From positions 4,526,001 through 4,590,000 of the forward strand of contig OZ271831.1 of the NCBI GenBank assembly GCA_965601455.1: DNA of 64,000 bases, in the 5' to 3' direction. This DNA is from JANQEU01 sp965601455 (lineage in GTDB: Bacteria; Bacteroidota; Bacteroidia; Cytophagales; Cyclobacteriaceae). This document shows positions 1 through 9,304 of this stretch, one piece after another. Positions within the stretch are counted from its first letter, which is position 1, and the number at the start of each line of letters is the position of its first letter. The notes beneath the pieces were generated by a model. That model saw only the letters and a list, made by a program, of their open reading frames with translations. It did no database searches and was not told the origin of the DNA. The translations under genes and the position numbers were made by a program.

Positions 1-633
1 CTACAAAAAGTGGCCGAAGAAGCTAATGCAAAACCAGGAGATTTGATATTGATATTAGCGGGGGAAACGGACCACACCAGGAAGGCTTTAAACGAACTCA
101 GATTGGAAATGGGTAATCGACTTGGATTGAGAGATTCTAAGTTAGTTAAACCATTATGGGTAATAGATTTTCCTTTACTTGAATGGGATGAAGAGACTAA
201 AAGATATCATGCCATGCATCATCCATTTACTTCACCAAAACCGGATCAAGTAGACCAATTGGACTCCGACCCCGGAAGTGTAAAAGCAAGTGCTTACGAC
301 ATGGTGATTAATGGAGTTGAAGTTGGCGGAGGATCAATTCGAATATTCAAGAGAGACTTACAAAAGAAGATGTTCGATGTATTGGGATTTACAAAGGATG
401 AAGCCCAGGCTCAATTTGGATTCCTAATGGGTGCTTTCGAATATGGAGCTCCTCCTCATGGGGGAATTGCATTCGGATTTGATCGGTTGTGTGCATTATT
501 TGGTGGGGTAGATAGCATTCGTGATTTTATTGCTTTCCCAAAAAATACGGCAGGAAGGGATGTAATGATTGACAGTCCAGCACCTGTGAGTGAGCAACAG
601 TTAGACGAATTGCAAATTCGTACGTTATCATAA
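1..633 (+). CDS. aspS: Aspartyl-tRNA synthetase, C-terminal part (5' end outside window)
   Basis: This cytoplasmic class II synthetase charges tRNA-Asp with aspartate. The reading frame is open from base 1, so only the last 210 or so codons are present and the true start lies upstream. The visible part holds the end of the catalytic domain. Class II motif 2/3 neighbourhoods are clear: GGGSIRI, then the bacterial AspS signature with YGAPPHGGIAFGFDRL, where the GFDR arginine is the motif 3 ATP-binding residue. The C-terminus (FPKNTAGRDVMIDSPAPV) is also typical of bacterial AspS. A GDPD gene follows 53 bp downstream on the same strand with no visible terminator between them. Confidence 0.96.
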   Translation, partial: LQKVAEEANAKPGDLILILAGETDHTRKALNELRLEMGNRLGLRDSKLVKPLWVIDFPLLEWDEETKRYHAMHHPFTSPKPDQVDQLDSDPGSVKASAYDMVINGVEVGGGSIRIFKRDLQKKMFDVLGFTKDEAQAQFGFLMGAFEYGAPPHGGIAFGFDRLCALFGGVDSIRDFIAFPKNTAGRDVMIDSPAPVSEQQLDELQIRTLS

Positions 634-686
634 GTAAGGATACTTCGGGAAAAGTGTCGTAATTTTATATACAAATACGCATAACG

Positions 687-1592
687 ATGACTAAGAAATT
701 CCTTCTCTATAGCACCCCTTTCATTCTGTTATTCATGGGAATGTCGTTCTTCGAACCCTGGCTATACCAAAACGTTTTTGGGAGCTCCAACATAGAAAGA
801 ATTAAGAACAAGGACTTCGAGGTGATCGCCCACAAAGGGGCGGCGGGATTGGCCCCCGAAAACACCATGGCAGCTTTTGAAATGGCTTTGGACATGGGAG
901 TGGATATGATAGAACTTGATGTCAGACACACTAAAGATGAAGAAATAATTGTCTTCCATGATCAAAATCTAGATAGAACGACAAATGGAAAAGGCGATGT
1001 CCACGATTACACATTGGAAGAAATAAAACAACTGGATGCCGGCTCTTGGTTTGACCCCAAGTTTTCTGATCAGAAGGTCCCAACTCTAAAAGAAGTTTTG
1101 GATCTAGTTGATGGTCGATGCAAAGTGCTCATCGAAATTAAACACATGAACCATCCACATTATCATGACTTTGCCGACAAGCTCGTTGATATTGTGAGAG
1201 AAGAAAAAAATGGTTTTGATTGGGTAATTCTACAATCGTACGAAGACAGATACCTTGAAGAAGCACATGCTTACGACAGCAGGATTGAAACGAAGAAGAT
1301 GCTCATAGGTGAGGATTCTGCACCATTAATTGCGTTTTACGTAGAAACCCGGGTTCATCTTGGTCGATCTGAAAAAGAAGAGCAACTCTCAACATTGAAC
1401 CCTCACTATACCACACTTTCGCCAAGGAGAGTATTCCGGATGCATGCACGAGGATTTAAGGTATTTACTTATCCTGTAAACACACGGGAAGAAATGATTA
1501 AAATGCTCAATATGGGAGTAGATGGAATAATCACCGATTTCCCTAACATATTACTGGATATTAGAAAGGAATTACAGGCACTAGAATCATAG
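687..1592 (+). CDS. Glycerophosphodiester phosphodiesterase, membrane-anchored
   Basis: This enzyme should hydrolyse glycerophosphodiesters to glycerol-3-phosphate and an alcohol. The first 30 residues form one hydrophobic segment (about 5-22), a signal anchor or uncleaved signal, so the enzyme is probably on the outer face of the inner membrane or in the periplasm. GDPD family residues are visible: HKGA at 49-52 (the usual HRGA has Lys instead of Arg), E58 in APENT, the metal pair E76/D78 in IELDV, and H91 in FHD. Length (301 aa) fits the family. The 3' end overlaps the convergent TPR lipoprotein gene by 6 bp. Confidence 0.9.
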   Translation: MTKKFLLYSTPFILLFMGMSFFEPWLYQNVFGSSNIERIKNKDFEVIAHKGAAGLAPENTMAAFEMALDMGVDMIELDVRHTKDEEIIVFHDQNLDRTTNGKGDVHDYTLEEIKQLDAGSWFDPKFSDQKVPTLKEVLDLVDGRCKVLIEIKHMNHPHYHDFADKLVDIVREEKNGFDWVILQSYEDRYLEEAHAYDSRIETKKMLIGEDSAPLIAFYVETRVHLGRSEKEEQLSTLNPHYTTLSPRRVFRMHARGFKVFTYPVNTREEMIKMLNMGVDGIITDFPNILLDIRKELQALES

Positions 1593-2603
1593 CCGTACTT
1601 GAGTAGCAGCAACGGAGCTCGCCAGTGTATTCAAATCGATTTCCGCAGCGATGTAGCCAAAAGAGTCTTTTTGACTTCCACTTGTAACGGTATTAAAAAC
1701 ATTCTGCGCATTTTCGATTTCTCCAACCATCATGTAATAATTCCCCACTCCGTAGCCGATAATTGAATTTAATTCCCCATCGGCAGTATACCTCCGGATC
1801 AGGATATCTGCTGTTGCAAACCCCTTGTAGAGCTTTATCAGGTCATGATAGATTCTTGATTCCCCTTCTATCAGATTCATGTTACTATGGATTAGAGAGG
1901 CTAAAGAAGTAGCAGCATCCATATTTCCTATCTTTCGATAGCTCACATAAAGCCAGTTCGTAGTTTTCACCTGCAAATCATCATTGGTCGCAAACTCCAG
2001 GCATTTTTTATAACTGGAAATTGCTTTATCGTAGTTTCCTTTCATGTAATAAGCCAACCCGAGATGGTACCATATATTCCATTTCACATTGGTTAGGGGT
2101 CTATTCAGTGAATTGGGTATGCCATCTGGTTCGATCTCATTTGGCACTCCCGTGGAATAGAACGCCGCCTCGGTTAAGTCATTAATTGCGAGGTCAAATT
2201 GCTTGGTGGTTATATAACGATGACCCCTATGCCTCCTGAGCTTATATGATCTTGGAAACTTATTTAAACCTTCTGTGTACACTCTTATGGCATCCTGATA
2301 TCTGCCCAGGTACGCCAGCCGTCGTCCATACCAAATGACGTTCTCCGGATCATCAGGATTAGAATTGTATTTCGTCTCGGCAGCTACCAATTTATCCTGT
2401 CTAAGCTCCAGGGCCTGTTGCGACAAGTATTCCTCTTTCACTTCCGCGGAGGTTACTTCCTCATCATCCTCATCGGACACTGGCGTGGCCGTTTGCGAAA
2501 CAGGTGATTGATAGTCTTCTCCCAGACTAGGTTCTACCTTAATACAACCTGAAAAAGTTAGACCAAAAAGTGAAATAGCGATGATCCAAATAGTCTTATT
2601 CAT
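1587..2603 (-). CDS. TPR-repeat lipoprotein
   Basis: Product of 338 aa. It begins with a lipoprotein signal (hydrophobic 4-18, lipobox FSGC with Cys20), so it is probably anchored in the outer membrane. An acidic linker (about 40-55) follows. Several tetratricopeptide-like helical pairs come next, about residues 78-150 and 170-215, including WYHLGLAYYMKGNYDKAISS, which suggests a protein-protein scaffold. No catalytic motif is seen. It is the downstream gene of a pair: its ATG overlaps the stop of the amidohydrolase gene in an ATGA, so the two are probably co-translated. Function is unknown; a role linked to the amidohydrolase is inference from the overlap only. Confidence 0.75.
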   Translation of the reverse strand: MNKTIWIIAISLFGLTFSGCIKVEPSLGEDYQSPVSQTATPVSDEDDEEVTSAEVKEEYLSQQALELRQDKLVAAETKYNSNPDDPENVIWYGRRLAYLGRYQDAIRVYTEGLNKFPRSYKLRRHRGHRYITTKQFDLAINDLTEAAFYSTGVPNEIEPDGIPNSLNRPLTNVKWNIWYHLGLAYYMKGNYDKAISSYKKCLEFATNDDLQVKTTNWLYVSYRKIGNMDAATSLASLIHSNMNLIEGESRIYHDLIKLYKGFATADILIRRYTADGELNSIIGYGVGNYYMMVGEIENAQNVFNTVTSGSQKDSFGYIAAEIDLNTLASSVAATQVRL

Positions 2604-4246
2604 TTTTCCCAGTTTGGATAGCCCGGTTGTACAAGTTCTATACCGGCCTTCTTCTCCTCCACAATTTTACGTACATCTGACAATAACTGTTTTGCATCAT
2701 AGACGATTCCGTCTTTTATCGTGTAAGTCACGCCACCTGCGCGGATTACTTCATTCTCTTCTGTTAGTTTAATCGCTCCTGTCCCGTACAGAACTTTTAA
2801 GTTCTGAAGTGGATTCTCATCAATGACAACGATATCCGCGTACTTACCAATCTCTATTGTTCCAATTTGCTTTTCCATACCGAGTGCTTGTGCTCCAAGC
2901 AAAGTCGCACTTCTAATCACTTCTAAGGGATGAAACCCTGCCTCTCTCAACAACTCGAGCTCCCTAACGTAGGCGAACCCATATAATTGATAAATGAATC
3001 CGGAATCTGAACCTGCAGTAACTCGGCCACCGCGGTTCTTGTATTCATTTACGAACGTCATCCACAGTTGATAATTCTTCTTCCAGTTTACTTCCTGCTC
3101 CGTGCCCCAGAAATGCCAATAGGACCCATGCGACACTTTACTTGGCCTGTAAAACGACCATAAAGAAGGAAGAGTGTAATCCTTGTGCCAATCAGCATTT
3201 CTTGCACGCATTAAATCCCGGCTAGCTTCATAAATATTAAAAGTTGGATCAATTGTGAAGTCCAGTTCAAGAAGTTGATTCATTACCTGATTCCATTTCT
3301 CAGAATACGGGGGAGCTGCCTGAGTCCATAAACGCCCGGCTTCACCAAAGCGATGTTGTTCATTTTGATAGTTATAATCCAAAGGATAATCCTGTACCAC
3401 CCGGTCCACAAATAAAGCTTCAGGTAATCCATACCAATGTTCCATACTGGTCAAGCCGGATTCGGCTGAATTAACAACATTCCACCATGCTACATTCATC
3501 TGTGCATGGTGACAGGCAGAGCGTAAACCGAGTTTCTTATTTTCCCTCAAGGCAGCATCCATCACTTCCGGAGAAGCTCCAAAGAACTTAATGCCATCCG
3601 CACCTCTTTGGTAATTTGCTCTGGCCCACGATCGGGCTTGATCGGCATTGGTAATTGGCCCCCCTGTTACTTCATTTGATGACTTTTTACCATCCGGTAG
3701 TGAACGGGAAACAGGAATAGTAGATAGGTCTTGTCCGAAGGAAGTATAAGCTAAAATTCGAGGTGCGGTAATCTCATTCCCTATGCTCTTTTCTTTGTGA
3801 TCCAGTACCCATTGTAATCCGTTACCACATGAAGGGTCTCTGATGGTAGTTATCCCGTGCGCCATCCATAGTTTAAACACATATTCTGAAGGAGTACCTT
3901 GAGATTTTCCTCCTATATGACCATGCATATCCACAAACCCGGGTAATACGTACTTGCCCTCTGCCTGAATCTCTCTTCCACCTTCTCTCAATTGAGGCCG
4001 ATTATCGGGATCGATTTCAACTCCAGGGTATCCAACGACTTTGACCTCTGTAATAATATTATCTTCCACCACGATATCTACTGGACCAATCGGTGGTGCG
4101 CCGTTTCCGTTGATCAAAGTTGCACCTCGTATAATGAGTTGATCATAGGGTCCCTCTCCTCTGTATCTCTCCGGAGCTGGTTCAATTTGAGAATAAGCAG
4201 AAGTGGCAAAAAGAAGGCAGAAAAACAGGGTTACAGTTATTTTCAT
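2600..4246 (-). CDS. Secreted amidohydrolase-family metal-dependent hydrolase
   Basis: Product of 548 aa with a clear signal peptide (residues 1-20, cut near YSQ), so it acts in the periplasm or at the surface. The amidohydrolase TIM-barrel layout is recognisable: a beta-sandwich strand, then FVDMHGH with metal ligands H108 and H110, a Lys in DGIKFFG, His residues in SACHHAQ and SMEHWYG, and the late Asp in TAGSDSGF. The C-terminal sandwich returns with IGTIEIGKYADIVVID. The family includes imidazolonepropionase-like and prolidase-like peptidases. The substrate cannot be read from the sequence. It is the first gene of a two-gene unit with the TPR lipoprotein. The redoxin gene starts 70 bp away on the other strand. 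Confidence 0.88.
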   Translation of the reverse strand: MKITVTLFFCLLFATSAYSQIEPAPERYRGEGPYDQLIIRGATLINGNGAPPIGPVDIVVEDNIITEVKVVGYPGVEIDPDNRPQLREGGREIQAEGKYVLPGFVDMHGHIGGKSQGTPSEYVFKLWMAHGITTIRDPSCGNGLQWVLDHKEKSIGNEITAPRILAYTSFGQDLSTIPVSRSLPDGKKSSNEVTGGPITNADQARSWARANYQRGADGIKFFGASPEVMDAALRENKKLGLRSACHHAQMNVAWWNVVNSAESGLTSMEHWYGLPEALFVDRVVQDYPLDYNYQNEQHRFGEAGRLWTQAAPPYSEKWNQVMNQLLELDFTIDPTFNIYEASRDLMRARNADWHKDYTLPSLWSFYRPSKVSHGSYWHFWGTEQEVNWKKNYQLWMTFVNEYKNRGGRVTAGSDSGFIYQLYGFAYVRELELLREAGFHPLEVIRSATLLGAQALGMEKQIGTIEIGKYADIVVIDENPLQNLKVLYGTGAIKLTEENEVIRAGGVTYTIKDGIVYDAKQLLSDVRKIVEEKKAGIELVQPGYPNWEK

Positions 4247-4316
4247 TAGAATTGATGTCTGAGGCTGGTGAAAAGTTGAACTTGCAGGATAGTAAAACTA
4301 AGTATAATTAGATAGT

Positions 4317-4874
4317 ATGGCATTAACCCCTTCAAATATGTTGGATTTGGGTACTAAAGCACCCAATTTCAATCTAATAGATGTTGTTTCTGAATCACAA
4401 CGACAGTTGAATGATGTAAAAGGTGAAAAGGGCACGGTCATTATGTTTATCTGTAATCATTGTCCATATGTGATTCACATTGAAAATGAAATTAGTGCTT
4501 TAGCCAAAGAATACAGTCAAAAAGGGATTGGATTTGTGGCAATTAGCTCCAACGATATTGATAGCTACCCACAAGATGCTCCTCAGTTTATGGTCGAACA
4601 AGTGCGGCGAACAGGTTTCAACTTTCCCTACCTATTTGACGAAGATCAATCTGTCGCAAAAGCCTATGATGCCGCCTGTACCCCCGACTTCTATGTGTTT
4701 GAAAGCAATTCAAATCTTATTTATCGGGGAAGACTAGATGACTCCAGACCCGGGAACGATATCCCAGTAACGGGCAGCGATTTAAGATTAGCGTTGAATA
4801 CTTTGCTAGATGCAGGGGAACAGGCAGAGAAACAGTATCCAAGTATGGGATGTAACATTAAATGGAAGGCCTGA
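4317..4874 (+). CDS. Thioredoxin-like redoxin with CxxC
   Basis: A 185-aa AhpC/TSA-type redoxin with a thioredoxin fold. The active motif is CNHC (C46 and C49) in FICNHCPYV, followed by the family segment GIGFVAISSND, the cis-Pro region ACTPDFYVF, and RLDDSRPG. There is no signal peptide, so it is expected in the cytoplasm as a thiol-disulfide reductase or peroxiredoxin-like enzyme; the substrate is unknown. It is 45 bp upstream of panB on the same strand, so the two may share a transcript. Similar proteins in Bacteroidota are simply called thioredoxin family proteins. Confidence 0.85.
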   Translation: MALTPSNMLDLGTKAPNFNLIDVVSESQRQLNDVKGEKGTVIMFICNHCPYVIHIENEISALAKEYSQKGIGFVAISSNDIDSYPQDAPQFMVEQVRRTGFNFPYLFDEDQSVAKAYDAACTPDFYVFESNSNLIYRGRLDDSRPGNDIPVTGSDLRLALNTLLDAGEQAEKQYPSMGCNIKWKA

Positions 4875-4919
4875 TCCAAAACTTTTTCCAATTGTATTAA
4901 TTTTCCGCTCCTCGAAGAT

Positions 4920-5738
4920 ATGAGCGTATCGAAAACCAACTTCAAAAAGATTACAACCCATCGTCTCGGTGAGATGAAAGCGGCAGGTGAAAAAATCTCC
5001 ATGCTAACTGCATATGATTACTCCATCGCCAAAATCATAGATAGGGCGGGTATAGATATTATACTAGTGGGAGACAGTGCCTCGAATGTGATGGCAGGCA
5101 ATGAGACTACACTACCTATTACGCTTGATCATATGATCTGGCATGCCAGCAGCGTTGTAAAAGCAGTGGATAGAGCACTCATCGTTGTCGATGTTCCTTT
5201 TGGAAGCTACCAGGGAAATTCATCGGAAGCGCTTCGATCAAGTATTCGCATTATGAAAGAATCCGGTGCACATGCCGTCAAAATGGAAGGTGGAGCAGAA
5301 ATAAGAGAAGGCATCGAGAGGGTATTAACAGCCGGAATCCCGGTAATGGGTCACCTTGGCCTCACCCCACAATCTATTTATAAGTTTGGAACTTACACAG
5401 TAAGGGCAAAGGAGTCAACTGAAGCGGATAAACTTATTGAAGATGCCCTGTTGTTGGAAGAAATTGGGTGCTTCAGTATTGTTCTTGAAAAGATTCCTGC
5501 CGACCTGGCAAAGAAGGTATCTGAAAAATTAAGCATTCCTACCATTGGAATTGGCGCCGGTCCATACGCTGATGGACAAGTTCTAGTTGTCCATGATATG
5601 CTCGGTATCACACAGGATTTCAAACCAAGGTTTTTGCGTCAATATGCTGATCTGAACAAAACGATATCAGATGCTACAACCAATTACATCAAAGACATCA
5701 AGTCAAAAAAATTCCCTAACGAAAAAGAAAGTTATTAA
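4920..5738 (+). CDS. panB: 3-methyl-2-oxobutanoate hydroxymethyltransferase
   Basis: PanB transfers a hydroxymethyl group from 5,10-methylene-tetrahydrofolate to 2-oxoisovalerate, giving ketopantoate, the first committed step of pantothenate and CoA synthesis. The product is 272 aa, a normal length. Family signatures are present: TAYDYSIAKI, LVGDSASNVMAG (metal-binding Asp), VVDVPFGSY, HAVKMEGG, GHLGLTPQS, the catalytic-region Glu in VLEKIPA, and GIGAGPYADGQVLVVHDMLGI. The ATG at 4920 is preceded by a purine-rich CTCGAAGAT. No other pan genes are in the window; icd starts 20 bp downstream. Confidence 0.97.
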   Translation: MSVSKTNFKKITTHRLGEMKAAGEKISMLTAYDYSIAKIIDRAGIDIILVGDSASNVMAGNETTLPITLDHMIWHASSVVKAVDRALIVVDVPFGSYQGNSSEALRSSIRIMKESGAHAVKMEGGAEIREGIERVLTAGIPVMGHLGLTPQSIYKFGTYTVRAKESTEADKLIEDALLLEEIGCFSIVLEKIPADLAKKVSEKLSIPTIGIGAGPYADGQVLVVHDMLGITQDFKPRFLRQYADLNKTISDATTNYIKDIKSKKFPNEKESY

Positions 5739-5758
5739 AGCAAATCACTGAACCCCCT

Positions 5759-7978
5759 ATGTCAAAGATTATCTACACAAAAACAGATGAAGCGCCTGCA
5801 CTAGCAACCTACTCGCTGCTCCCAATTATTAAAGCTTACACCTCTGTTGCGGGCATTCAAGTAGAAACACGAGACATCTCCCTTGCGGGTAGAATTCTTG
5901 CCGTTTTTCCTGATCATCTGGAAACCAACCAAAGAATTCCAGATCATCTTGCTGAGTTAGGTGATCTGGCAAAAACGCCCGAAGCCAATATCATCAAGCT
6001 TCCAAATATCAGTGCTTCCATACCACAAATGAAAGCGGCTATCAAAGAACTTCAGGATCACGGATTTAATTTACCGGAGTATCCAGATGAACCAAAAGAT
6101 GAGAAAGAGAAGGAAATAAAATCACGGTACGATAAAGTTAAAGGTAGCGCCGTGAACCCTGTCCTCCGTGAAGGTAATTCAGACCGACGAGCCCCACTAT
6201 CAGTAAAAAATTATGCCCGAAAACACCCTCATTCTATGGGTGAGTGGTCTGCAAGTTCAAAATCACACGTTGCTCACATGCAGGAGGGTGACTTCTTTGG
6301 AAGTGAACAATCGACCACTGTCAGTGGTGATCAAACTGTAAAAATTGTATTTAGTGACTCAACTGGGTCAGAGCAGGTGCTAAAGGACAATTTGCAACTT
6401 CTGGACAAGGAAGTTATCGACGCTTCCGTTATGAGCATGGAAAATCTCAAGAAATTTCTTGCTTTGGAAATCGAAGATGCCAAAGCAAAAGATGTTCTTT
6501 TCTCCGTTCATCTGAAGGCAACCATGATGAAGGTCTCTGATCCAATAATCTTTGGAGCGGCTGTCTCTGTATACTACCAGGAAGTATTTGAGAAACACGA
6601 GGATATACTGAATCAACTTGGAGTTAATCCTAATAATGGCATTGGGGACCTCTACAACAGAATCCAGAGCCTGTCTGAAGATAAGAGAAAAGAAATTGAG
6701 TCTGACATCCTGGACGTTTATAAGAAGAATCCCGAAATGGCCATGGTTAATTCAGATAAGGGAATCACAAATTTACACGTGCCAAGTGATGTAATAATTG
6801 ATGCCTCAATGCCTGCTGCCATTCGATCATCAGGTCAAATGTGGGGGCCGGATGGAAACCTGAAGGATATGAAAGCGGTAATCCCCGATCGCTGTTATGC
6901 AGGGGTATACCAGGAAACCATAGATTTCTGCAAAGAAAACGGAGCTTTCGACCCAAAAACAATGGGAAGTATTTCCAACGTCGGATTGATGGCTCAGAAA
7001 GCCGAGGAATATGGCTCTCATGACAAAACTTTCCAGGCCCCATCAAAAGGTTCTATGAAAGTAATTGCAGATGATGGGAAGGTCATATTCAGCCATGAGG
7101 TTAATACGGGTGATATTTGGCGAATGTGCCAGGTGAAAGATGCACCTATTCAGGATTGGATAAAATTGGCGGTAAGACGGGCTAAAGCGACAGGTTCACC
7201 AGCAGTTTTTTGGTTGAATGAGAATAGAGCCCACGATAATGAGTTGATTAAAAAGGTTAATCAGTATTTACCCGAGTCAGATACTTCCGGTTTGGAAATA
7301 CATATCTTAAGTCCGGTTAAAGCCACGAAGTTTTCATTAGCAAGAATGAAAAATGGGGAAGACACAATATCAGTAACTGGAAATGTTCTGAGGGATTATC
7401 TAACAGACTTGTTCCCAATCCTGGAAGTAGGCACAAGCGCCAAAATGCTTTCCATTGTCCCGTTAATGAATGGGGGTGGCTTATTTGAAACCGGTGCAGG
7501 TGGATCAGCCCCGAAACACGTGCAGCAATTTGAAAAAGAAGGGCACCTTCGATGGGATTCATTGGGTGAATTCTTAGCTCTAGCAGCCTCGCTTGAGCAC
7601 CTATCATCAGCAATTGATAATCCAAGAGCCAGGATCCTTTCTCAAACACTTGATGAGGCTACTGGTGAATTTCTTGAGAGTAATCGATCTCCATCGAGAA
7701 AAGTAAATGAAATAGACAACCGTGGTAGTCACTACTACCTGGCTATGTACTGGGCCAAGGCACTTGCGACACAACAAGATGACGAAGAACTACAGCGTAT
7801 TTTTATAACGGTAAAGGATCATTTGGAAAAAGCGGAGGGTGCAATAAACCAAGAGTTATTGGCATCGCAGGGAGACCCTGTGGATATAGGTGGATATTAT
7901 CAACCTGATGATTCGCTAGCATCAAAGGCCATGAGGCCTAGCAATACGCTGAATAATATTATCGAGGGAATAGGTTAA
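5759..7978 (+). CDS. icd: NADP-dependent isocitrate dehydrogenase, monomeric type
   Basis: This enzyme oxidatively decarboxylates isocitrate to 2-oxoglutarate in the TCA cycle, making NADPH. Its 739 aa match the large monomeric IDH family (about 740 aa), which is unrelated in length to the usual 410-aa dimeric enzyme. Recognisable segments include PVLREGNSDRRAP, KNYARKHPHSMG, the substrate region DVIIDASMPAAIR, GGGLFETGAGGSAPKHVQQF, and the NADP-binding tail SNRSPSRKVNEIDNRGSHYY. It is 20 bp after panB and ends exactly where the convergent NlpC/P60 gene begins, with no space for a separate terminator. Confidence 0.97.
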   Translation: MSKIIYTKTDEAPALATYSLLPIIKAYTSVAGIQVETRDISLAGRILAVFPDHLETNQRIPDHLAELGDLAKTPEANIIKLPNISASIPQMKAAIKELQDHGFNLPEYPDEPKDEKEKEIKSRYDKVKGSAVNPVLREGNSDRRAPLSVKNYARKHPHSMGEWSASSKSHVAHMQEGDFFGSEQSTTVSGDQTVKIVFSDSTGSEQVLKDNLQLLDKEVIDASVMSMENLKKFLALEIEDAKAKDVLFSVHLKATMMKVSDPIIFGAAVSVYYQEVFEKHEDILNQLGVNPNNGIGDLYNRIQSLSEDKRKEIESDILDVYKKNPEMAMVNSDKGITNLHVPSDVIIDASMPAAIRSSGQMWGPDGNLKDMKAVIPDRCYAGVYQETIDFCKENGAFDPKTMGSISNVGLMAQKAEEYGSHDKTFQAPSKGSMKVIADDGKVIFSHEVNTGDIWRMCQVKDAPIQDWIKLAVRRAKATGSPAVFWLNENRAHDNELIKKVNQYLPESDTSGLEIHILSPVKATKFSLARMKNGEDTISVTGNVLRDYLTDLFPILEVGTSAKMLSIVPLMNGGGLFETGAGGSAPKHVQQFEKEGHLRWDSLGEFLALAASLEHLSSAIDNPRARILSQTLDEATGEFLESNRSPSRKVNEIDNRGSHYYLAMYWAKALATQQDDEELQRIFITVKDHLEKAEGAINQELLASQGDPVDIGGYYQPDDSLASKAMRPSNTLNNIIEGIG

Positions 7979-8497
7979 TCATTTGATATACCTCCGAAAA
8001 TTCTTAATGCTGTTGTAGTAGTAATCACTCTTGAGATTAGAGACTACCACCCCCCGACTGGAAGAGGCATGGATAAATTTTACCTGGTCATTGGCGACAT
8101 AGGTAATCATACCCGAATGCCACCACTTACTACCCTTAGCTTTAAATTTAAAGAATACGACATCACCCACTTTTACACTATTGAGGTTTTTATCCTTAAA
8201 CTTCTTACTCTTCTTGCTGTCTTTGGACTGAGCTTCAGCCGTACGTGGGATAGATATACCAGCTGCCTTATAGCTGTTGTAAATGAGAGCGGAACAGTCG
8301 ATCCCTTGTCTTGATGTACCTCCGTATCGATAGGGCGTTCCAAGATAACTTTTGGCGGTCGAGATCACAGTTGCCATCTGCTTTTTCCGTTTTTTGCCCC
8401 TTTGGGCTTCGGCGTCCAAACAAGCTAAGAAAGTGAACGCCAAGACTAGAATTAATACTGATCGATTTAAGAAAATGCGAGTAGTTTCAAACATCAT
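7979..8497 (-). CDS. NlpC/P60-family (C40) cysteine peptidase
   Basis: A secreted peptidoglycan endopeptidase candidate of 172 aa. The N-terminus carries a signal peptide (hydrophobic about 12-25), possibly lipoprotein type because FLAC precedes Cys26, though this lipobox is weak. A basic stretch and the NlpC/P60 domain (about 40-170) follow. The catalytic Cys68 sits in GIDCSALIY, the His127 in KWWHSGMITY, and the third polar residue position is H143 in FIHASSSRGV. YLGTPYRYGG before the Cys is typical. Its start overlaps the stop of the upstream methyltransferase gene by 4 bp. Confidence 0.9.
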   Translation of the reverse strand: MMFETTRIFLNRSVLILVLAFTFLACLDAEAQRGKKRKKQMATVISTAKSYLGTPYRYGGTSRQGIDCSALIYNSYKAAGISIPRTAEAQSKDSKKSKKFKDKNLNSVKVGDVVFFKFKAKGSKWWHSGMITYVANDQVKFIHASSSRGVVVSNLKSDYYYNSIKNFRRYIK

Positions 8498-9264
8498 TTT
8501 TTGAGTATTACAAACAAGTCCAAATTATCTTCAGCTTCGGGTGACTCCAAATAATCTTCTGTTGTAATGGAGGTGACCAGCTTGTCCGATGCCTTTTTTA
8601 GGGATACTCTATTGAGACGATTTAAAAGATCGTACGGGATTCTCAATAGGGACGCTGGTAGCCGATATTGTAAATTTAAGAAATCAAATCGGGTAATTCT
8701 TTCAACAGATGTCTTATTCTTCTCGTAGTATTCCATCACCTTTTCATTTCCGCGTATACCCTTCATCTCGACATTATTGAAATATTTTTTACAAATTTCC
8801 GTCAATTGAGGCCCTGTATACTCTCTAATGTGCCAGGGATTTCTAGTCAATGTCATTTTAATATTCGGAGTTGTGATCAAGGCAACACCGCCGGGTCGAA
8901 GAACACGATGAATTTCCTTAATAAAGGCATGATCATCTTTTAGATGCTCGATTACCTGGAAAGTAACAACTGAATCAAATGTCTCATCTTCATAAGGAAA
9001 AGGTGGAAAAAAGCCGGATTGAAAGGAATACTCAGGATATTTTGCGGACAGTGAATCAACCACTGGCTTGATTTTGTCTATCGCTGTATAAGATGTCGCT
9101 AACGGTGCCAATTCCTCCACTCCTCTTCCTTCACCACAACCCAATTCCAGTAATGCCCCGGTTATATAAGGTTTGGCGACTAAGTATGCTTTCAGTAACC
9201 GCTGGTGGATTGGGTTATCTGATACAATCTTGTCGGATGTTATTTCTGTTGTAAAGACACTCAT
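8494..9264 (-). CDS. Class I SAM-dependent methyltransferase
   Basis: A 256-aa methyltransferase of the UbiE/Methyltransf_11 type. The SAM-binding motif I is LLELGCGEGRGVEEL. The acidic end of strand 2 is AIDKIKP. The post-I region VVTFQVIEHLKDDHAFIKEIHRVLRPGGVALITTPN is the canonical motif II/III run. The open frame reaches further upstream to 9396, but that extension would overlap the divergent GWxTD gene and its probable promoter, and the residues there look non-coding. I therefore chose the ATG at 9264 (MSVFTTEI). The acceptor substrate is unknown. It overlaps the NlpC/P60 gene by 4 bp, so the two are likely co-transcribed. Confidence 0.85.
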   Translation of the reverse strand: MSVFTTEITSDKIVSDNPIHQRLLKAYLVAKPYITGALLELGCGEGRGVEELAPLATSYTAIDKIKPVVDSLSAKYPEYSFQSGFFPPFPYEDETFDSVVTFQVIEHLKDDHAFIKEIHRVLRPGGVALITTPNIKMTLTRNPWHIREYTGPQLTEICKKYFNNVEMKGIRGNEKVMEYYEKNKTSVERITRFDFLNLQYRLPASLLRIPYDLLNRLNRVSLKKASDKLVTSITTEDYLESPEAEDNLDLFVILKK

Positions 9265-9276
9265 CGTATAAATTTG
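9249..9276 (+). promoter_or_regulatory. Candidate Bacteroidota promoter for the GWxTD-rlmB genes
   Basis: TAAATTTG at 9269-9276 matches the -7 element TAnnTTTG, with TTG at 9249-9251 as a possible -33 box (17-bp gap, a little short). Transcription would begin near 9283, about 20 nt before the GTG at 9305. The same core, GTATAAATTTG, recurs in the tRNA-Asn promoter of this window. Confidence 0.45.
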
Positions 9277-9304
9277 TACAAATAAACCAAAAATCGATTG
9301 ACGA